From: Sphingomonas jinjuensis
Lineage (GTDB): Bacteria > Pseudomonadota > Alphaproteobacteria > Sphingomonadales > Sphingomonadaceae
Direction of reading: 5' to 3'
Length of the DNA stretch: 64,000 nucleotides
Assembly (NCBI RefSeq): GCF_014197105.1
Contig: NZ_JACIEV010000001.1
Location: 248,001-312,000 of the forward strand
Below the pieces are notes generated by a model. It was not told where the DNA came from, did not search any database, and saw only the letters and a list, made by a program, of their open reading frames with translations. Positions 25,837-33,650 of the stretch are shown piece by piece; position 1 is the first letter of the stretch; each line of letters begins with the position of its first letter. Position numbers and translations under genes: made by a program.

Positions 25837-27120
25837 ATGGATCGCATTCTCATCCGCGGCGGCCGCCGCCTCGAAGGTCGCCTGCCCATTTCGGGTGCCA
25901 AGAACGCCGCGCTGACGCTGATGCCGTGCGCGCTGCTGACCGACGAGCCGCTGACGCTGCGCAACCTGCCGCGCCTTGCCGACGTCGACGGGTTCGGCCA
26001 CCTGCTCAATCAGCTCGGCGCCTCGACCCAGATCGAAGGCACCAGCCCGCAGGACTTCGGCCGGGTGATGACGATCCGCGCCGGCAAGCTGACCAGCACC
26101 GAAGCGCCCTACGATATCGTCCGCAAGATGCGCGCCTCGATCCTCGTGCTTGGCCCCGTGCTGGCGCGATCGGGCGAGGCGCGGGTATCGCTGCCCGGCG
26201 GCTGCGCGATCGGCAACCGGCCGATCGACCTTCATCTGAAGGCGCTGGAGGCGATCGGTGCCGAGCTGGAAATGGCGGCGGGCTATGTCCGCGCCAAGGC
26301 GCCGGGCGGGCGACTGCCCGGCGGTCGCTATCGCTTCCCGGTGGTATCGGTCGGCGCGACCGAGAACGTCGTGATGGCTGCCGTGCTGGCGCGTGGCACC
26401 AGCGTCATCGAGAATGCGGCGCGCGAGCCCGAGATCGTCGACCTGTGCCGTTGCCTCGTCGCGATGGGCGCCTCGATCGACGGCATCGGCACCGAAACGC
26501 TGACGATCGAGGGCCGCGACAAGCTGCACGGCGCCACCTACGCGGTGATGCCCGACCGGATCGAGGCGGGCAGCTACGCCTGTGCCGCGGCGATCACCGG
26601 CGGGCGGCTGGAACTGGTCGGTGCCTGCGCCGAGGACATGGGCGCGACGCTATCGGCGCTGGCCGATGCGGGCGTGCTGGTCGAGCTGCGCAAGGGATCG
26701 GTCTGCATCTCCGCGTCCGAGCCGCTCCGCCCGCTGACGCTCTCGACCGCGCCCTTTCCCGGCTTCGCCACCGACATGCAGGCGCAGTTCATGGCGATGC
26801 TGACGATGGCGGAAGGCGCCAGCGTGCTGACCGAAACGATCTTCGAGAACCGCTACATGCACGTCCCCGAGCTGGCGCGCATGGGCGCCGACATCCAGGT
26901 GACGGGCCGCACCGCGATCGTGCGCGGCGGGACGAAGCTGGTCGGTGCGCCGGTGATGGCGACCGACCTGCGTGCCTCGATGAGCCTGATCCTCGCCGGC
27001 CTCGCCGCCGAAGGCGAGACGAGCGTGGCCCGCGTCTACCACCTCGATCGCGGCTACGAGCGGCTGGAGGAAAAGCTGTCGGCGGTCGGCGCCGATATCG
27101 AACGCGTCAGCGACGGCTGA
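25837..27120 (+). CDS. murA: UDP-N-acetylglucosamine 1-carboxyvinyltransferase
   Basis: First committed step of peptidoglycan synthesis, adding enolpyruvate from PEP to UDP-GlcNAc. The 427-residue enzyme keeps Lys22-Asn23 in SGAKNA and the catalytic Cys123 in GGCAIGNRP, so it should be fosfomycin-sensitive at the target level. Also visible are [19 protein letters not shown], the segment FPTD-equivalent [11 protein letters not shown] and [11 protein letters not shown]. Length is normal. It lies alone between clpS and a family A repeat. Confidence 0.96.
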   Translation: MDRILIRGGRRLEGRLPISGAKNAALTLMPCALLTDEPLTLRNLPRLADVDGFGHLLNQLGASTQIEGTSPQDFGRVMTIRAGKLTSTEAPYDIVRKMRASILVLGPVLARSGEARVSLPGGCAIGNRPIDLHLKALEAIGAELEMAAGYVRAKAPGGRLPGGRYRFPVVSVGATENVVMAAVLARGTSVIENAAREPEIVDLCRCLVAMGASIDGIGTETLTIEGRDKLHGATYAVMPDRIEAGSYACAAAITGGRLELVGACAEDMGATLSALADAGVLVELRKGSVCISASEPLRPLTLSTAPFPGFATDMQAQFMAMLTMAEGASVLTETIFENRYMHVPELARMGADIQVTGRTAIVRGGTKLVGAPVMATDLRASMSLILAGLAAEGETSVARVYHLDRGYERLEEKLSAVGADIERVSDG

Positions 27121-27137
27121 CCCGCCGACCCAAGCCC

Positions 27138-27214
27138 GTCATGCCGAACTCGTTTCGGCGTCTCGCCGTTGTGGTGCTCGCCACCAGAGATCCTGAAACG
27201 AGTTCAGGATGACG
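27138..27214. repeat. Family A inverted repeat
   Basis: Left arm GTCATGCCGAACTCGTTTC and right arm GAAACGAGTTCAGGATGAC. It fills most of the space between the convergent murA and phosphoribosyltransferase genes and may act as a two-way terminator. Confidence 0.82.
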
Positions 27215-27219
27215 AACGC

Positions 27220-27738
27220 CTACGCGATGCGCTCCGGCACCTCGGCGGCATCCGCCGCAACCGCCTCGGCGGGCGCCATCGCTTCCCAGGGGAAGACGTA
27301 CCAATCCTTGGTCACCGTCCGATCGAGCGTGCGCGCGCGGTAATCGACGCGCTGGGTCGACACGACATTGTCCATCAGCGTCGCGAAGCGGATCGAGCCG
27401 TCGGGCGCGCCAGCCGCCGCCAGCTTGTCGCGCAGAACGCCGATCGTGCGCCCCGAATCGTTGATGTCGTCGACGAACAACAGCCGCTCGCCATCCACCG
27501 TCCGCCGGGCGAGGCGGACCAGCACCTCGTCGGCGAAATCCTTGACCTGGCTCGACAGGTCGCACGACAGCGTCGGCAGGCCGGTGGCGTGGCTCAGATA
27601 GACCGCCGGCACCAAACCCCCGCGACCGACGCCGATGATATAGGTCGGCCGCCAGCCGCCATCGCTCGTCACCGCTTCGGCCAGCGCGCGAACGTCGGCG
27701 ACGAAGGCATCGTGATCGATCGGCGTGTAGACCGGCAT
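27220..27738 (-). CDS. Purine-type phosphoribosyltransferase
   Basis: A 172-residue PRTase. The PRPP-binding loop is LLFVDDINDSGRT near residue 90, with IIGVGRGGLVPAVYLS as the pyrophosphate loop, similar to xanthine-guanine and hypoxanthine phosphoribosyltransferases. Its ATG overlaps the stop of the upstream adenine deaminase by one base (TGATG), so translation is coupled. The pairing suggests it converts hypoxanthine made by the deaminase, plus guanine or xanthine, to nucleotides. The base preference is inference from context. Confidence 0.86.
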   Translation of the reverse strand: MPVYTPIDHDAFVADVRALAEAVTSDGGWRPTYIIGVGRGGLVPAVYLSHATGLPTLSCDLSSQVKDFADEVLVRLARRTVDGERLLFVDDINDSGRTIGVLRDKLAAAGAPDGSIRFATLMDNVVSTQRVDYRARTLDRTVTKDWYVFPWEAMAPAEAVAADAAEVPERIA

Positions 27739-28754
27739 CACCGCGCCTCCGCGACATAGGCGTCGAGCCGCGCCAGATGCGCCGCCACCGCGGCATCGTC
27801 GAGGAAGCTGCCGAGGAAGCTGTTGCGCGCGAGCCGCGCCAGATCCTGCCGCGACAGCCCCCGCGCCTCGGCCGCAGCGACGTAGTTGTCGGCGACATAG
27901 CCGCCGAAATAGGCCGGATCGTCGGAATTGACCGTGGCGCGAATTCCCTCCGCCAGCATCCGGTCGATCGGATGATCGGCCATGTCGTCGACGACGCACA
28001 GCTTCAGGTTCGACAGCGGACAGACGGTCAGCGTCATCCCCTCGCGCGCCAGCCGCGCGGTCAGCACCGGGTCCTCCAGGCTGCGATTGCCATGATCGAG
28101 CCGGTCGACGCCGAGTAGGTCGAGCGCCTGTTCGACATACGCGGGCGGGCCCTCTTCGCCCGCATGCGCGACGAGCCGAAGCCCCTTGGCCCGCGCCGCG
28201 GCGAAGACGCGCGCGAACTTCTCGGGCGGATGCCCAAGCTCCGACGAATCGAGCCCGACCGCGGCGATCCGGTCGAGCCACGGCTCCGCCATCGCCAGCG
28301 TCGCGAACGCGCTCTCCTCGTCGAGGTGGCGCAGGAACGACATGATGAGGCGCGAGGTGATGCCATGCTCGGCTTCCGCCTCCTCCATCGCCGACAGCAG
28401 CCCGCGGATCACCGTGTCGAACGCGATGCCGCGATCGGTGTGGGTCTGCGGATCGAACATGATCTCGGCATGGACGACGCCATCGGCGGCGACGCGGGCG
28501 AAATAGGCGGCGGCCAGATCGTGGAAGTCCGCCTCGGTCACCAGGACGTTGGCGCCCTGATAATAGATGTCGAGGAAATCCTGGAGGCGCGAGAAGCTGT
28601 AGGCGGCGCGCACTTCGTCGATGCTGGCGAAGGGGATGGCGACACCGTTGCGCTGCGCCAGCGCGAACATCAGCTCGGGTTCGAGACTGCCTTCGATATG
28701 GAGGTGGAGTTCGGCCTTGGGCAGGCCGGCGATGAAGGTGCCGAGATCGCTCAT
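27738..28754 (-). CDS. Adenine deaminase (adenosine deaminase superfamily)
   Basis: A 338-residue TIM-barrel hydrolase. Metal ligands are visible in KAELHLHIEGS (HxH), VAHAGEEGPP, LDHGNRS and NSDDPAYFGGYV. SFLRHLDEESA and GLDSSELGHPPEKF match the subgroup shown in Pseudomonas and yeast to deaminate adenine rather than adenosine, which is why I call it adenine deaminase; automated labels would say adenosine deaminase. The start was set at the ATG giving MSDLGTFIAG. It is the first gene of a two-gene purine salvage operon. Confidence 0.88.
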   Translation of the reverse strand: MSDLGTFIAGLPKAELHLHIEGSLEPELMFALAQRNGVAIPFASIDEVRAAYSFSRLQDFLDIYYQGANVLVTEADFHDLAAAYFARVAADGVVHAEIMFDPQTHTDRGIAFDTVIRGLLSAMEEAEAEHGITSRLIMSFLRHLDEESAFATLAMAEPWLDRIAAVGLDSSELGHPPEKFARVFAAARAKGLRLVAHAGEEGPPAYVEQALDLLGVDRLDHGNRSLEDPVLTARLAREGMTLTVCPLSNLKLCVVDDMADHPIDRMLAEGIRATVNSDDPAYFGGYVADNYVAAAEARGLSRQDLARLARNSFLGSFLDDAAVAAHLARLDAYVAEAR

Positions 28755-28818
28755 GGCACCTTCATCGCGTGGGCAGGCGTGGGGGGCAAGGCCGGTGTGG
28801 CCGCCCCTTTGCCCAATC

Positions 28819-28902
28819 GTCATGCTGAACTCGTTTCAGCACCTCCGAGAGGCGGACGCCGGGCCAACCCCCAGGAGGTGCTGAAACAAGTTCAGCATGA
28901 CG
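28819..28902. repeat. Family A inverted repeat
   Basis: Left arm GTCATGCTGAACTCGTTTC and right arm GAAACAAGTTCAGCATGAC, an almost perfect inverted pair with inner AGCACCTCC and GGAGGTGCT also pairing. It lies between the adenine deaminase start and the end of the next minus-strand gene. Confidence 0.88.
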
Positions 28903-28914
28903 ACTGATCCGGGT

Positions 28915-29991
28915 CTATGCCGCCTCAGCCTCGGCCAACGTCGGGTAATCCGTGTAGCCTTCCGGCCCGCGCGTGTACCACGTCCGCCGATCGTCCTCGT
29001 TGAGCGGCGCATGGGTGCGAAGGCGCTCGACGAGGTCGGGATTGGCGATGAACTTGCGCCCGAACGCGATCGCGTCCGCCAGGCCCGACCGGACGTCGGC
29101 CTCGGCCGCCTCCAGCTCGTAATCCTGATTGAGCACCAGCGGCGCGGTAAACACCTCGCGGATCTTCGGGCTCAGCTTGGGCACCTCCGATGCGCCGAAG
29201 GTGCCGGTCGGCGACAGCTCGCGCAGCTCGAGGAAGGCGATGCCTAGGTCGTTCAGCGCCTTGGCCGCGGGGACGAACACGTTCTCGGGGTTGCTGTCGT
29301 CGGCGCCCTGCGTCTCGCCGTTGGGCGACAGGCGGATACCGGTCTTGCCGGCGCCGATCGTCTCGACCACGCGCGTGACCGCCTCGACCATGAAGCGGAT
29401 GCGGTTCTCCGGGCTGCCGCCATATTCATCGTCGCGATGGTTGGTGCCGTCGCGCAGGAACTGGTCGATCAGATAACCATTGGCGCCGTGCAACTGGACC
29501 CCGTCGAAGCCGGCGCGGATCGCGTTGGCGGCGGCGTTGCCATATTCGTCGATCGCCTGGGCGATGTCGTCCTTGGTCGCGGCGCGCGCCTCGGCATAAG
29601 GATTGTCGTCGGTGTGATAGGGCGCGCGCGTCGCCGACGACGACAGCGGCGTCAGGCCGGTCACGTCGGGCCGCGCGAGCCGGCCCATGTGCCAGATCTG
29701 CGCGACGATCTTGCCGCCCGCCTGGTGAACCGCCTCGGTCACCGGCTTCCACGCCTCGGTCTGCTCGTCGGTCCACAGGCCCGGCGCAAACGGCCAGCCG
29801 AGGCCGAGGCGGCTGACGCCGGTTCCCTCGGTGATCAGCAGGCCGGCGGTGGCACGCTGACGGTAATATTCGATCATCAACTCGGTGGGCACATGCCCCT
29901 CGGTGGATCGGCCGCGGGTCAACGGCGCCATGAAGATGCGGTTGGCGGCGTGGATATCGCCCAATTGGACGGGATCGAACAAGCTAGGCAT
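28915..29991 (-). CDS. Old yellow enzyme family alkene reductase (NemA-like)
   Basis: A 358-residue FMN-dependent TIM-barrel oxidoreductase that reduces electrophilic alkenes and nitro compounds with NAD(P)H. It starts MPSLFDPVQLGDI and has MAPLTRGRS, QIWHMGRLARPD, GVQLHGANGYLIDQFL with the substrate-binding His-x-x-Asn pair, and YGGSPENRIRF. C-terminal AFGRKFIANPDL binds FMN phosphate. AGGAG precedes the ATG at a good distance. Likely role is detoxification of reactive electrophiles; no regulator is adjacent. Confidence 0.93.
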   Translation of the reverse strand: MPSLFDPVQLGDIHAANRIFMAPLTRGRSTEGHVPTELMIEYYRQRATAGLLITEGTGVSRLGLGWPFAPGLWTDEQTEAWKPVTEAVHQAGGKIVAQIWHMGRLARPDVTGLTPLSSSATRAPYHTDDNPYAEARAATKDDIAQAIDEYGNAAANAIRAGFDGVQLHGANGYLIDQFLRDGTNHRDDEYGGSPENRIRFMVEAVTRVVETIGAGKTGIRLSPNGETQGADDSNPENVFVPAAKALNDLGIAFLELRELSPTGTFGASEVPKLSPKIREVFTAPLVLNQDYELEAAEADVRSGLADAIAFGRKFIANPDLVERLRTHAPLNEDDRRTWYTRGPEGYTDYPTLAEAEAA

Positions 29992-30043
29992 TGAAGCTCC
30001 TCTAAGAGGCTGACGTTCCCCAGATAGGCGGCTAAGGGGCAGC

Positions 30044-30964
30044 ATGCACGGCAACGCGCCCCCAAGGAATATTGTTGCCGCGGCAAGCTCAACTGCGTTC
30101 GTCGCGGTGATTATCGCCAACGTGGCGCTGGCGTTCGGGCCCTGGTTCGTTCGCCTGGCCGATACCGGGCCGGTCGCCGCCGCCTTCTGGCGGATCCTGC
30201 TCGCCGTACCGGTACTCGCCGGGCTGACGGTGGCAAGCGGGTCCAAGGTCGGGCGACCGTCGCGCCTCGTCATCCTGGCGCTGGTCGGCGGCGGCATCGC
30301 CTTCGCGCTCGACCTTGGCACCTGGCATCTCGGCATCCGGCGCACGACGCTCGCCAATGCGACGCTGTTCGGCAATTGCGCGACGCTGATCTTCCCGATC
30401 TACGGCTTCCTGGTGGCGCGCGCCTGGCCGACGCGTATCCAGGCGCTGGCGCTGGCACTCGCCGCGGCCGGCGGCGGGCTGCTGATGGCGCGATCCTACA
30501 GCCTCGACCCGCGGCACCTGGCGGGCGACTTGCTGTGCCTGCTCGCGGGCGTGCTCTATGCGACCTATTTCATCGTCATGGCGCGGGTGCGCGAGACGAT
30601 GCCGCCGCTGCCGGCGCTGACACTGTCGTCGCTCGCCAGCGCCCTGCCGCTGCTGATCTTCGCGCTACTCCTCGGCGAGCGGATCGTGCCCGGCAACTGG
30701 TGGCCGCTGATCGGCATGGCGCTGGTCAGCCAGGTCGTCGGCCAGGGGCTGATGATCTACGCGCTCGGCGCGCTGTCGCCGCTGGTCATCGGCATCGCGC
30801 TGCTCGTCCAACCGATCGTCGCCGGCACGATCGGCTGGATCGTCTATGGCGAGCGGCTGGGCCCTGCCGATTTCATCGGCGTGGCGATGGTCGCGGCGGC
30901 GCTGGTGCTGGTACGCCGGCGAGAGGTTGCGCCGGACACCGCAAAGAACGATCTAGACGCGTGA
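30044..30964 (+). CDS. EamA/DMT superfamily transporter
   Basis: A 306-residue inner-membrane protein with ten hydrophobic helices in two homologous halves. FGPWFVRLADTGPVAAAFWR in the first half and LALAAAGGGLLMA are EamA features. Substrates of such exporters are usually amino acids or small metabolites and cannot be deduced. The stop overlaps the COQ9 start by one base (TGATG), although the two functions look unrelated. It is divergent from the alkene reductase with about 50 bp between starts. Confidence 0.88.
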   Translation: MHGNAPPRNIVAAASSTAFVAVIIANVALAFGPWFVRLADTGPVAAAFWRILLAVPVLAGLTVASGSKVGRPSRLVILALVGGGIAFALDLGTWHLGIRRTTLANATLFGNCATLIFPIYGFLVARAWPTRIQALALALAAAGGGLLMARSYSLDPRHLAGDLLCLLAGVLYATYFIVMARVRETMPPLPALTLSSLASALPLLIFALLLGERIVPGNWWPLIGMALVSQVVGQGLMIYALGALSPLVIGIALLVQPIVAGTIGWIVYGERLGPADFIGVAMVAAALVLVRRREVAPDTAKNDLDA

Positions 30965-31614
30965 TGACCGACGACCTGACGCTCGACGAGATCCGCGCGC
31001 TGCTGGCGCCCGCGATTGCCGCCAACGCCGCCTTCGATGGCTGGGGTGATACCGCGCGCGACGTGGCCGCCGACCAATGCGGGATCGACCCCGACGTCGC
31101 CCGCATCGCGGTGACCGGGCCGATCGACATGATCGATGCCTGGTTCGCGCACATCGACCGGCTGATGATCGAGGCGGTCCCCGCCGACCGGCTGTCGACC
31201 TTGAAGATCCGCTCGCGCATCGCCGCACTGGTCGAGGCACGGCTGGATGCCGCCGCGCCCGATCGCGAGGCGCTGCGTCGTGCGATCGCGATCCTCGCGC
31301 TGCCGCAGAACGTCGCCGCGGCGGCGCGACTGGGTTGGCGGACGGTCGATCTGATCTGGCGTCTCGCCGGCGACACGGCGACCGACTATAATCACTATAC
31401 GAAGCGTGCGATCCTGCTCGGCGTTTACGCCGCGACGGTCACCGTGTTCCTCGACGACGAGAGCGAAGGCCACGCCGACACCCGTGCCTTCCTGATGCGG
31501 CGGATCGACGGGATCATGCGCTTCGAAAAGGCGAAGGCCGGCCTGATCGGCCGCTCGGAGCGCATGCCCAGCCTGTCGCGCTTCATCGGTCGCCTGCGCT
31601 ACCCCGTCGTCTAG
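30964..31614 (+). CDS. COQ9 family ubiquinone biosynthesis protein
   Basis: A 216-residue helical protein. TLDEIRALLAP at the start, then DMIDAWFAHIDRLM, RIAALVEARLDA and TDYNHYTKRAILLGVYAATVTVFLDD follow the COQ9 domain, in which a hydrophobic surface binds lipid and aids the Coq7 hydroxylase. The ATG overlaps the EamA stop. The stop codon lies in a CTAG palindrome that also supplies the stop of the convergent helix-hairpin-helix gene, giving a 4-bp tail-to-tail overlap. A second ubiquinone gene, ubiH-like, is at the far end of the window. Confidence 0.9.
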   Translation: MTDDLTLDEIRALLAPAIAANAAFDGWGDTARDVAADQCGIDPDVARIAVTGPIDMIDAWFAHIDRLMIEAVPADRLSTLKIRSRIAALVEARLDAAAPDREALRRAIAILALPQNVAAAARLGWRTVDLIWRLAGDTATDYNHYTKRAILLGVYAATVTVFLDDESEGHADTRAFLMRRIDGIMRFEKAKAGLIGRSERMPSLSRFIGRLRYPVV

Positions 31615-32240
31615 AGTTTTCCGAAGACCGCCTCGAACCCCGCCCGGTCGCCCGCCGCCAGGAAGCGCGCCTGCTCGATCCACCGGTCGCGTGCCATCCG
31701 GCCGCGGAAGGCGCCAAGCTCGGTATCGAGCCGCGCCGCCGCATCGGCGTCGAGCGCCGCGATCTGCCCGACCGTCGTGATTCCCAGTTCGGCCAGCCGC
31801 GCAGCGACCTTCGGCCCCAACCCCTTCAGCTGCGTGACCGGTCCGTCCTCGGGCCCGGATGCCGGACCCGGTTCCGGCGTAACCGCCTCGACCGCCGGAT
31901 TGTCCTCCAGCGGCCCAGCAGCCGGAATCGGCTCGCTCGCCATCGGATCGTTCGCCGGGATCGCTTCATCAGCGGCCGGAGGCGGGGGAGGCGGGGGGGC
32001 CGATGGGGCGGGTGTCGCCGCCTGGCGGGGCAGCGTGGGGGCCTGCGCCTCCATTTCCTCCTGCCGCTCGATCCGTTCGCGCTCGGCGGCGCGGCGGTCG
32101 CGACGCAGCTTGGCGCCGTAGACGATCGCGATGACCGTCAGCACCGCCAGGATCGCGATGATCGTCAGATGGGCGGCGGTGAAGGCGCCGATGCCGTCGG
32201 GGATCAGGCTGGCACCGGGGGCGCTGGTTGCGTTCTCCAT
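31611..32240 (-). CDS. Membrane-anchored helix-hairpin-helix protein
   Basis: A 209-residue protein with one N-terminal membrane helix (about residues 22-42), a basic stretch (KLRRDRRAAERERIERQ), a long Pro/Ala-rich linker with a run of seven prolines near residue 85, and a C-terminal helix-hairpin-helix unit LKGLGPKVAARLAELGIT followed by VGQIAAL. HhH units bind DNA or nucleotides in other proteins; here the role is unknown. It overlaps COQ9 tail to tail by 4 bp. Confidence 0.75.
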   Translation of the reverse strand: MENATSAPGASLIPDGIGAFTAAHLTIIAILAVLTVIAIVYGAKLRRDRRAAERERIERQEEMEAQAPTLPRQAATPAPSAPPPPPPPAADEAIPANDPMASEPIPAAGPLEDNPAVEAVTPEPGPASGPEDGPVTQLKGLGPKVAARLAELGITTVGQIAALDADAAARLDTELGAFRGRMARDRWIEQARFLAAGDRAGFEAVFGKL

Positions 32241-32279
32241 GGCCGGAAGCCTAGCGTCGCCGTGCCGCGGGAGCGAGGC

Positions 32280-32489
32280 CTAATCGCCCGGCTGCGACGC
32301 AATCACCGCGCGCGCCGCGTCTACGTCGTCCTCGTCGACCATTACCCTGACCGGGATCAGCAGCCAGCTGCCGTCGGCGATACTGGCGCCGCCGTCGAAG
32401 GCGATGGCAGGAATGCCCTCCGCCTCGAGGCGGCCGACGATGATATGCGCCTCGTTGCGGTCGAAGCGGCCGACTTCCGCCAGGCTCAT
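32280..32489 (-). CDS. DUF2007 family small protein
   Basis: A 69-residue soluble protein. VGRFDRNEAHIIVGRLEAEGI and the later WLLIPVRVMVDEDDVDAARAVI follow the DUF2007 (putative signal-transducing) fold, a small alpha-beta domain with a possible ligand-binding role. Its ATG overlaps the stop of the upstream flavin-binding protein gene (ATGA), so the two are coupled. Function is unknown. Confidence 0.78.
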   Translation of the reverse strand: MSLAEVGRFDRNEAHIIVGRLEAEGIPAIAFDGGASIADGSWLLIPVRVMVDEDDVDAARAVIASQPGD

Positions 32490-33046
32490 CGTGGATCGGC
32501 CGCTGGCATGATCGTCTGGACGCGCACCGGCAGGCCATCGATGCTCGTGGTGCGATCGGCGATCTTGGCGAGCCGTGCCTCGGGATCCTGCGGCGCGTGA
32601 TATTTCACCAGCGTCTGCCGCTCCGCCTCCAGCGACATGCGTGGCACGCCCCAGCCGCAGCTGGTCTGAAGGCTGTCGATGTCGATCACGAACACCTGCC
32701 GCGCCCCCGGCAGCCGCGGGAAATGCGCGGCCAGTGCGTCATAGCCCTCATCCTGCGGCAGGACGAACGTGCCCCGCCCGTAAAGCCGCAGGATCAGCGC
32801 CGGATTGTCGAAGGCGCAGAACATGATCGTGATCCGCCCGTCGGCGGCGAGATGCGCCTGCGTCTCGTTCCCCGACCCGCCAAGATCAAGATAGGCGACG
32901 CGATTGCCGTCGAGGACGCGAAAGCTATCCATCCCCTTAGGACTGAGGTTGATCCGCGCGCCCTCCGCCGCAGTGGCGACGAAGAACACCGGCTGCCTAG
33001 CGATGAAGGCGCGATGATCGTCGTTGATCGCCGAGAAGAACTCCAT
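32486..33046 (-). CDS. Pyridoxamine 5'-phosphate oxidase-related flavin-binding protein
   Basis: A 186-residue split-barrel protein. MEFFSAINDDHRAFIARQPVFF at the start, NLSPKGMDSFRVLD and RITIMFCAFDNPALILRLYG match a PNPOx-like subgroup thought to bind FMN or F420-like cofactors. It lacks the residues of true PdxH, so pyridoxal phosphate synthesis is unlikely. It is the first gene of a two-gene unit with the DUF2007 protein and is divergent from the ccdAB-type locus. Confidence 0.82.
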   Translation of the reverse strand: MEFFSAINDDHRAFIARQPVFFVATAAEGARINLSPKGMDSFRVLDGNRVAYLDLGGSGNETQAHLAADGRITIMFCAFDNPALILRLYGRGTFVLPQDEGYDALAAHFPRLPGARQVFVIDIDSLQTSCGWGVPRMSLEAERQTLVKYHAPQDPEARLAKIADRTTSIDGLPVRVQTIMPAADPR

Positions 33047-33060
33047 GCCGCACCCCCGCG

Positions 33061-33089
33061 TTGACGCGCATGATCCATGCGCATAGCTT
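33061..33089 (+). promoter_or_regulatory. Promoter and palindromic operator of the ccdAB-type locus
   Basis: TTGACG (33061-33066) and TAGCTT (33084-33089) are spaced by 17 bp as a plausible promoter. The spacer holds a perfect inverted repeat, GCGCATG-ATC-CATGCGC (33066-33082). A palindrome inside the promoter is the usual arrangement for autorepression by a toxin-antitoxin complex. Transcription would begin at or next to the antitoxin ATG, so the message may be leaderless. Confidence 0.5.
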
Positions 33090-33096
33090 GATGCCC

Positions 33097-33342
33097 ATGA
33101 AGCATGATCCGATCCGTACCGGCAAGCGCAAAGCCGTAAACGTCTCGATCGACACGGGGATCGTGGCCGCTGCCAAGGAAGCTGGGGTCAACATGTCGCG
33201 GATCGCCGAGGATGCGATCCGCGCTGCGGTCAAAATCGAGCGAGGTCGCCAGTGGGCAGAAGAAAATCGCGAAGCGATGGAAGGCTGGAATCGCTGGTAC
33301 GAAAAAAATGGCCATCCGCTTGAGGCATACAAGCTGATCTGA
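33097..33342 (+). CDS. ccdA: CcdA-type antitoxin
   Basis: An 81-residue protein. The N-terminal half ([20 protein letters not shown]) is a ribbon-helix-helix DNA-binding domain, and the C-terminal half (ENREAMEGWNRWYEKNG) matches the CcdA segment that wraps the CcdB toxin. The chosen ATG giving MKHDPIRTG has in-frame alternatives at 33091 and 33061; the latter lies within the putative promoter. The stop overlaps the ccdB start by one base. Chromosomal ccdAB pairs are accessory genes. Confidence 0.87.
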   Translation: MKHDPIRTGKRKAVNVSIDTGIVAAAKEAGVNMSRIAEDAIRAAVKIERGRQWAEENREAMEGWNRWYEKNGHPLEAYKLI

Positions 33343-33638
33343 TGGCTCAGTTTGACGTCTACCAGCTTTCTGACGGCTTATACGTGGTCGACGTCCAGTC
33401 GCCGCTGGCCACGGTTCATCCGACCCGTTTGGTCGTGCCCTTGATCGCACCGGACGGCGATGCAGCGTCGATTACGCGGCTGAATCCTGCGATCGAATTC
33501 GACGGATCAACGTGGCTCCTTGGTCCACAGTTTATGACGAGTGTCGATGCGACCCTGCTCAAGACATCGGTTGGATCACTCGTTGAGGAGGAATGGACGA
33601 TCAAGGCCTCGATCGACTTCCATCTCAACGGCTTCTGA
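33342..33638 (+). CDS. ccdB: CcdB-type toxin
   Basis: A 98-residue protein starting MAQFDVYQLSDG and ending IDFHLNGF, with PTRLVVPL near residue 30 and LLGPQFMTSVDATLL in the second half, as in the CcdB family that poisons DNA gyrase. It is translationally coupled to ccdA through TGATG. The C-terminal residues needed for gyrase poisoning in F-plasmid CcdB (Trp-Gly-Ile) are not identical here, so activity on gyrase is not certain. The convergent tldD gene ends 13 bp downstream. Confidence 0.85.
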   Translation: MAQFDVYQLSDGLYVVDVQSPLATVHPTRLVVPLIAPDGDAASITRLNPAIEFDGSTWLLGPQFMTSVDATLLKTSVGSLVEEEWTIKASIDFHLNGF

Positions 33639-33650
33639 CGAGGGGCGGCC

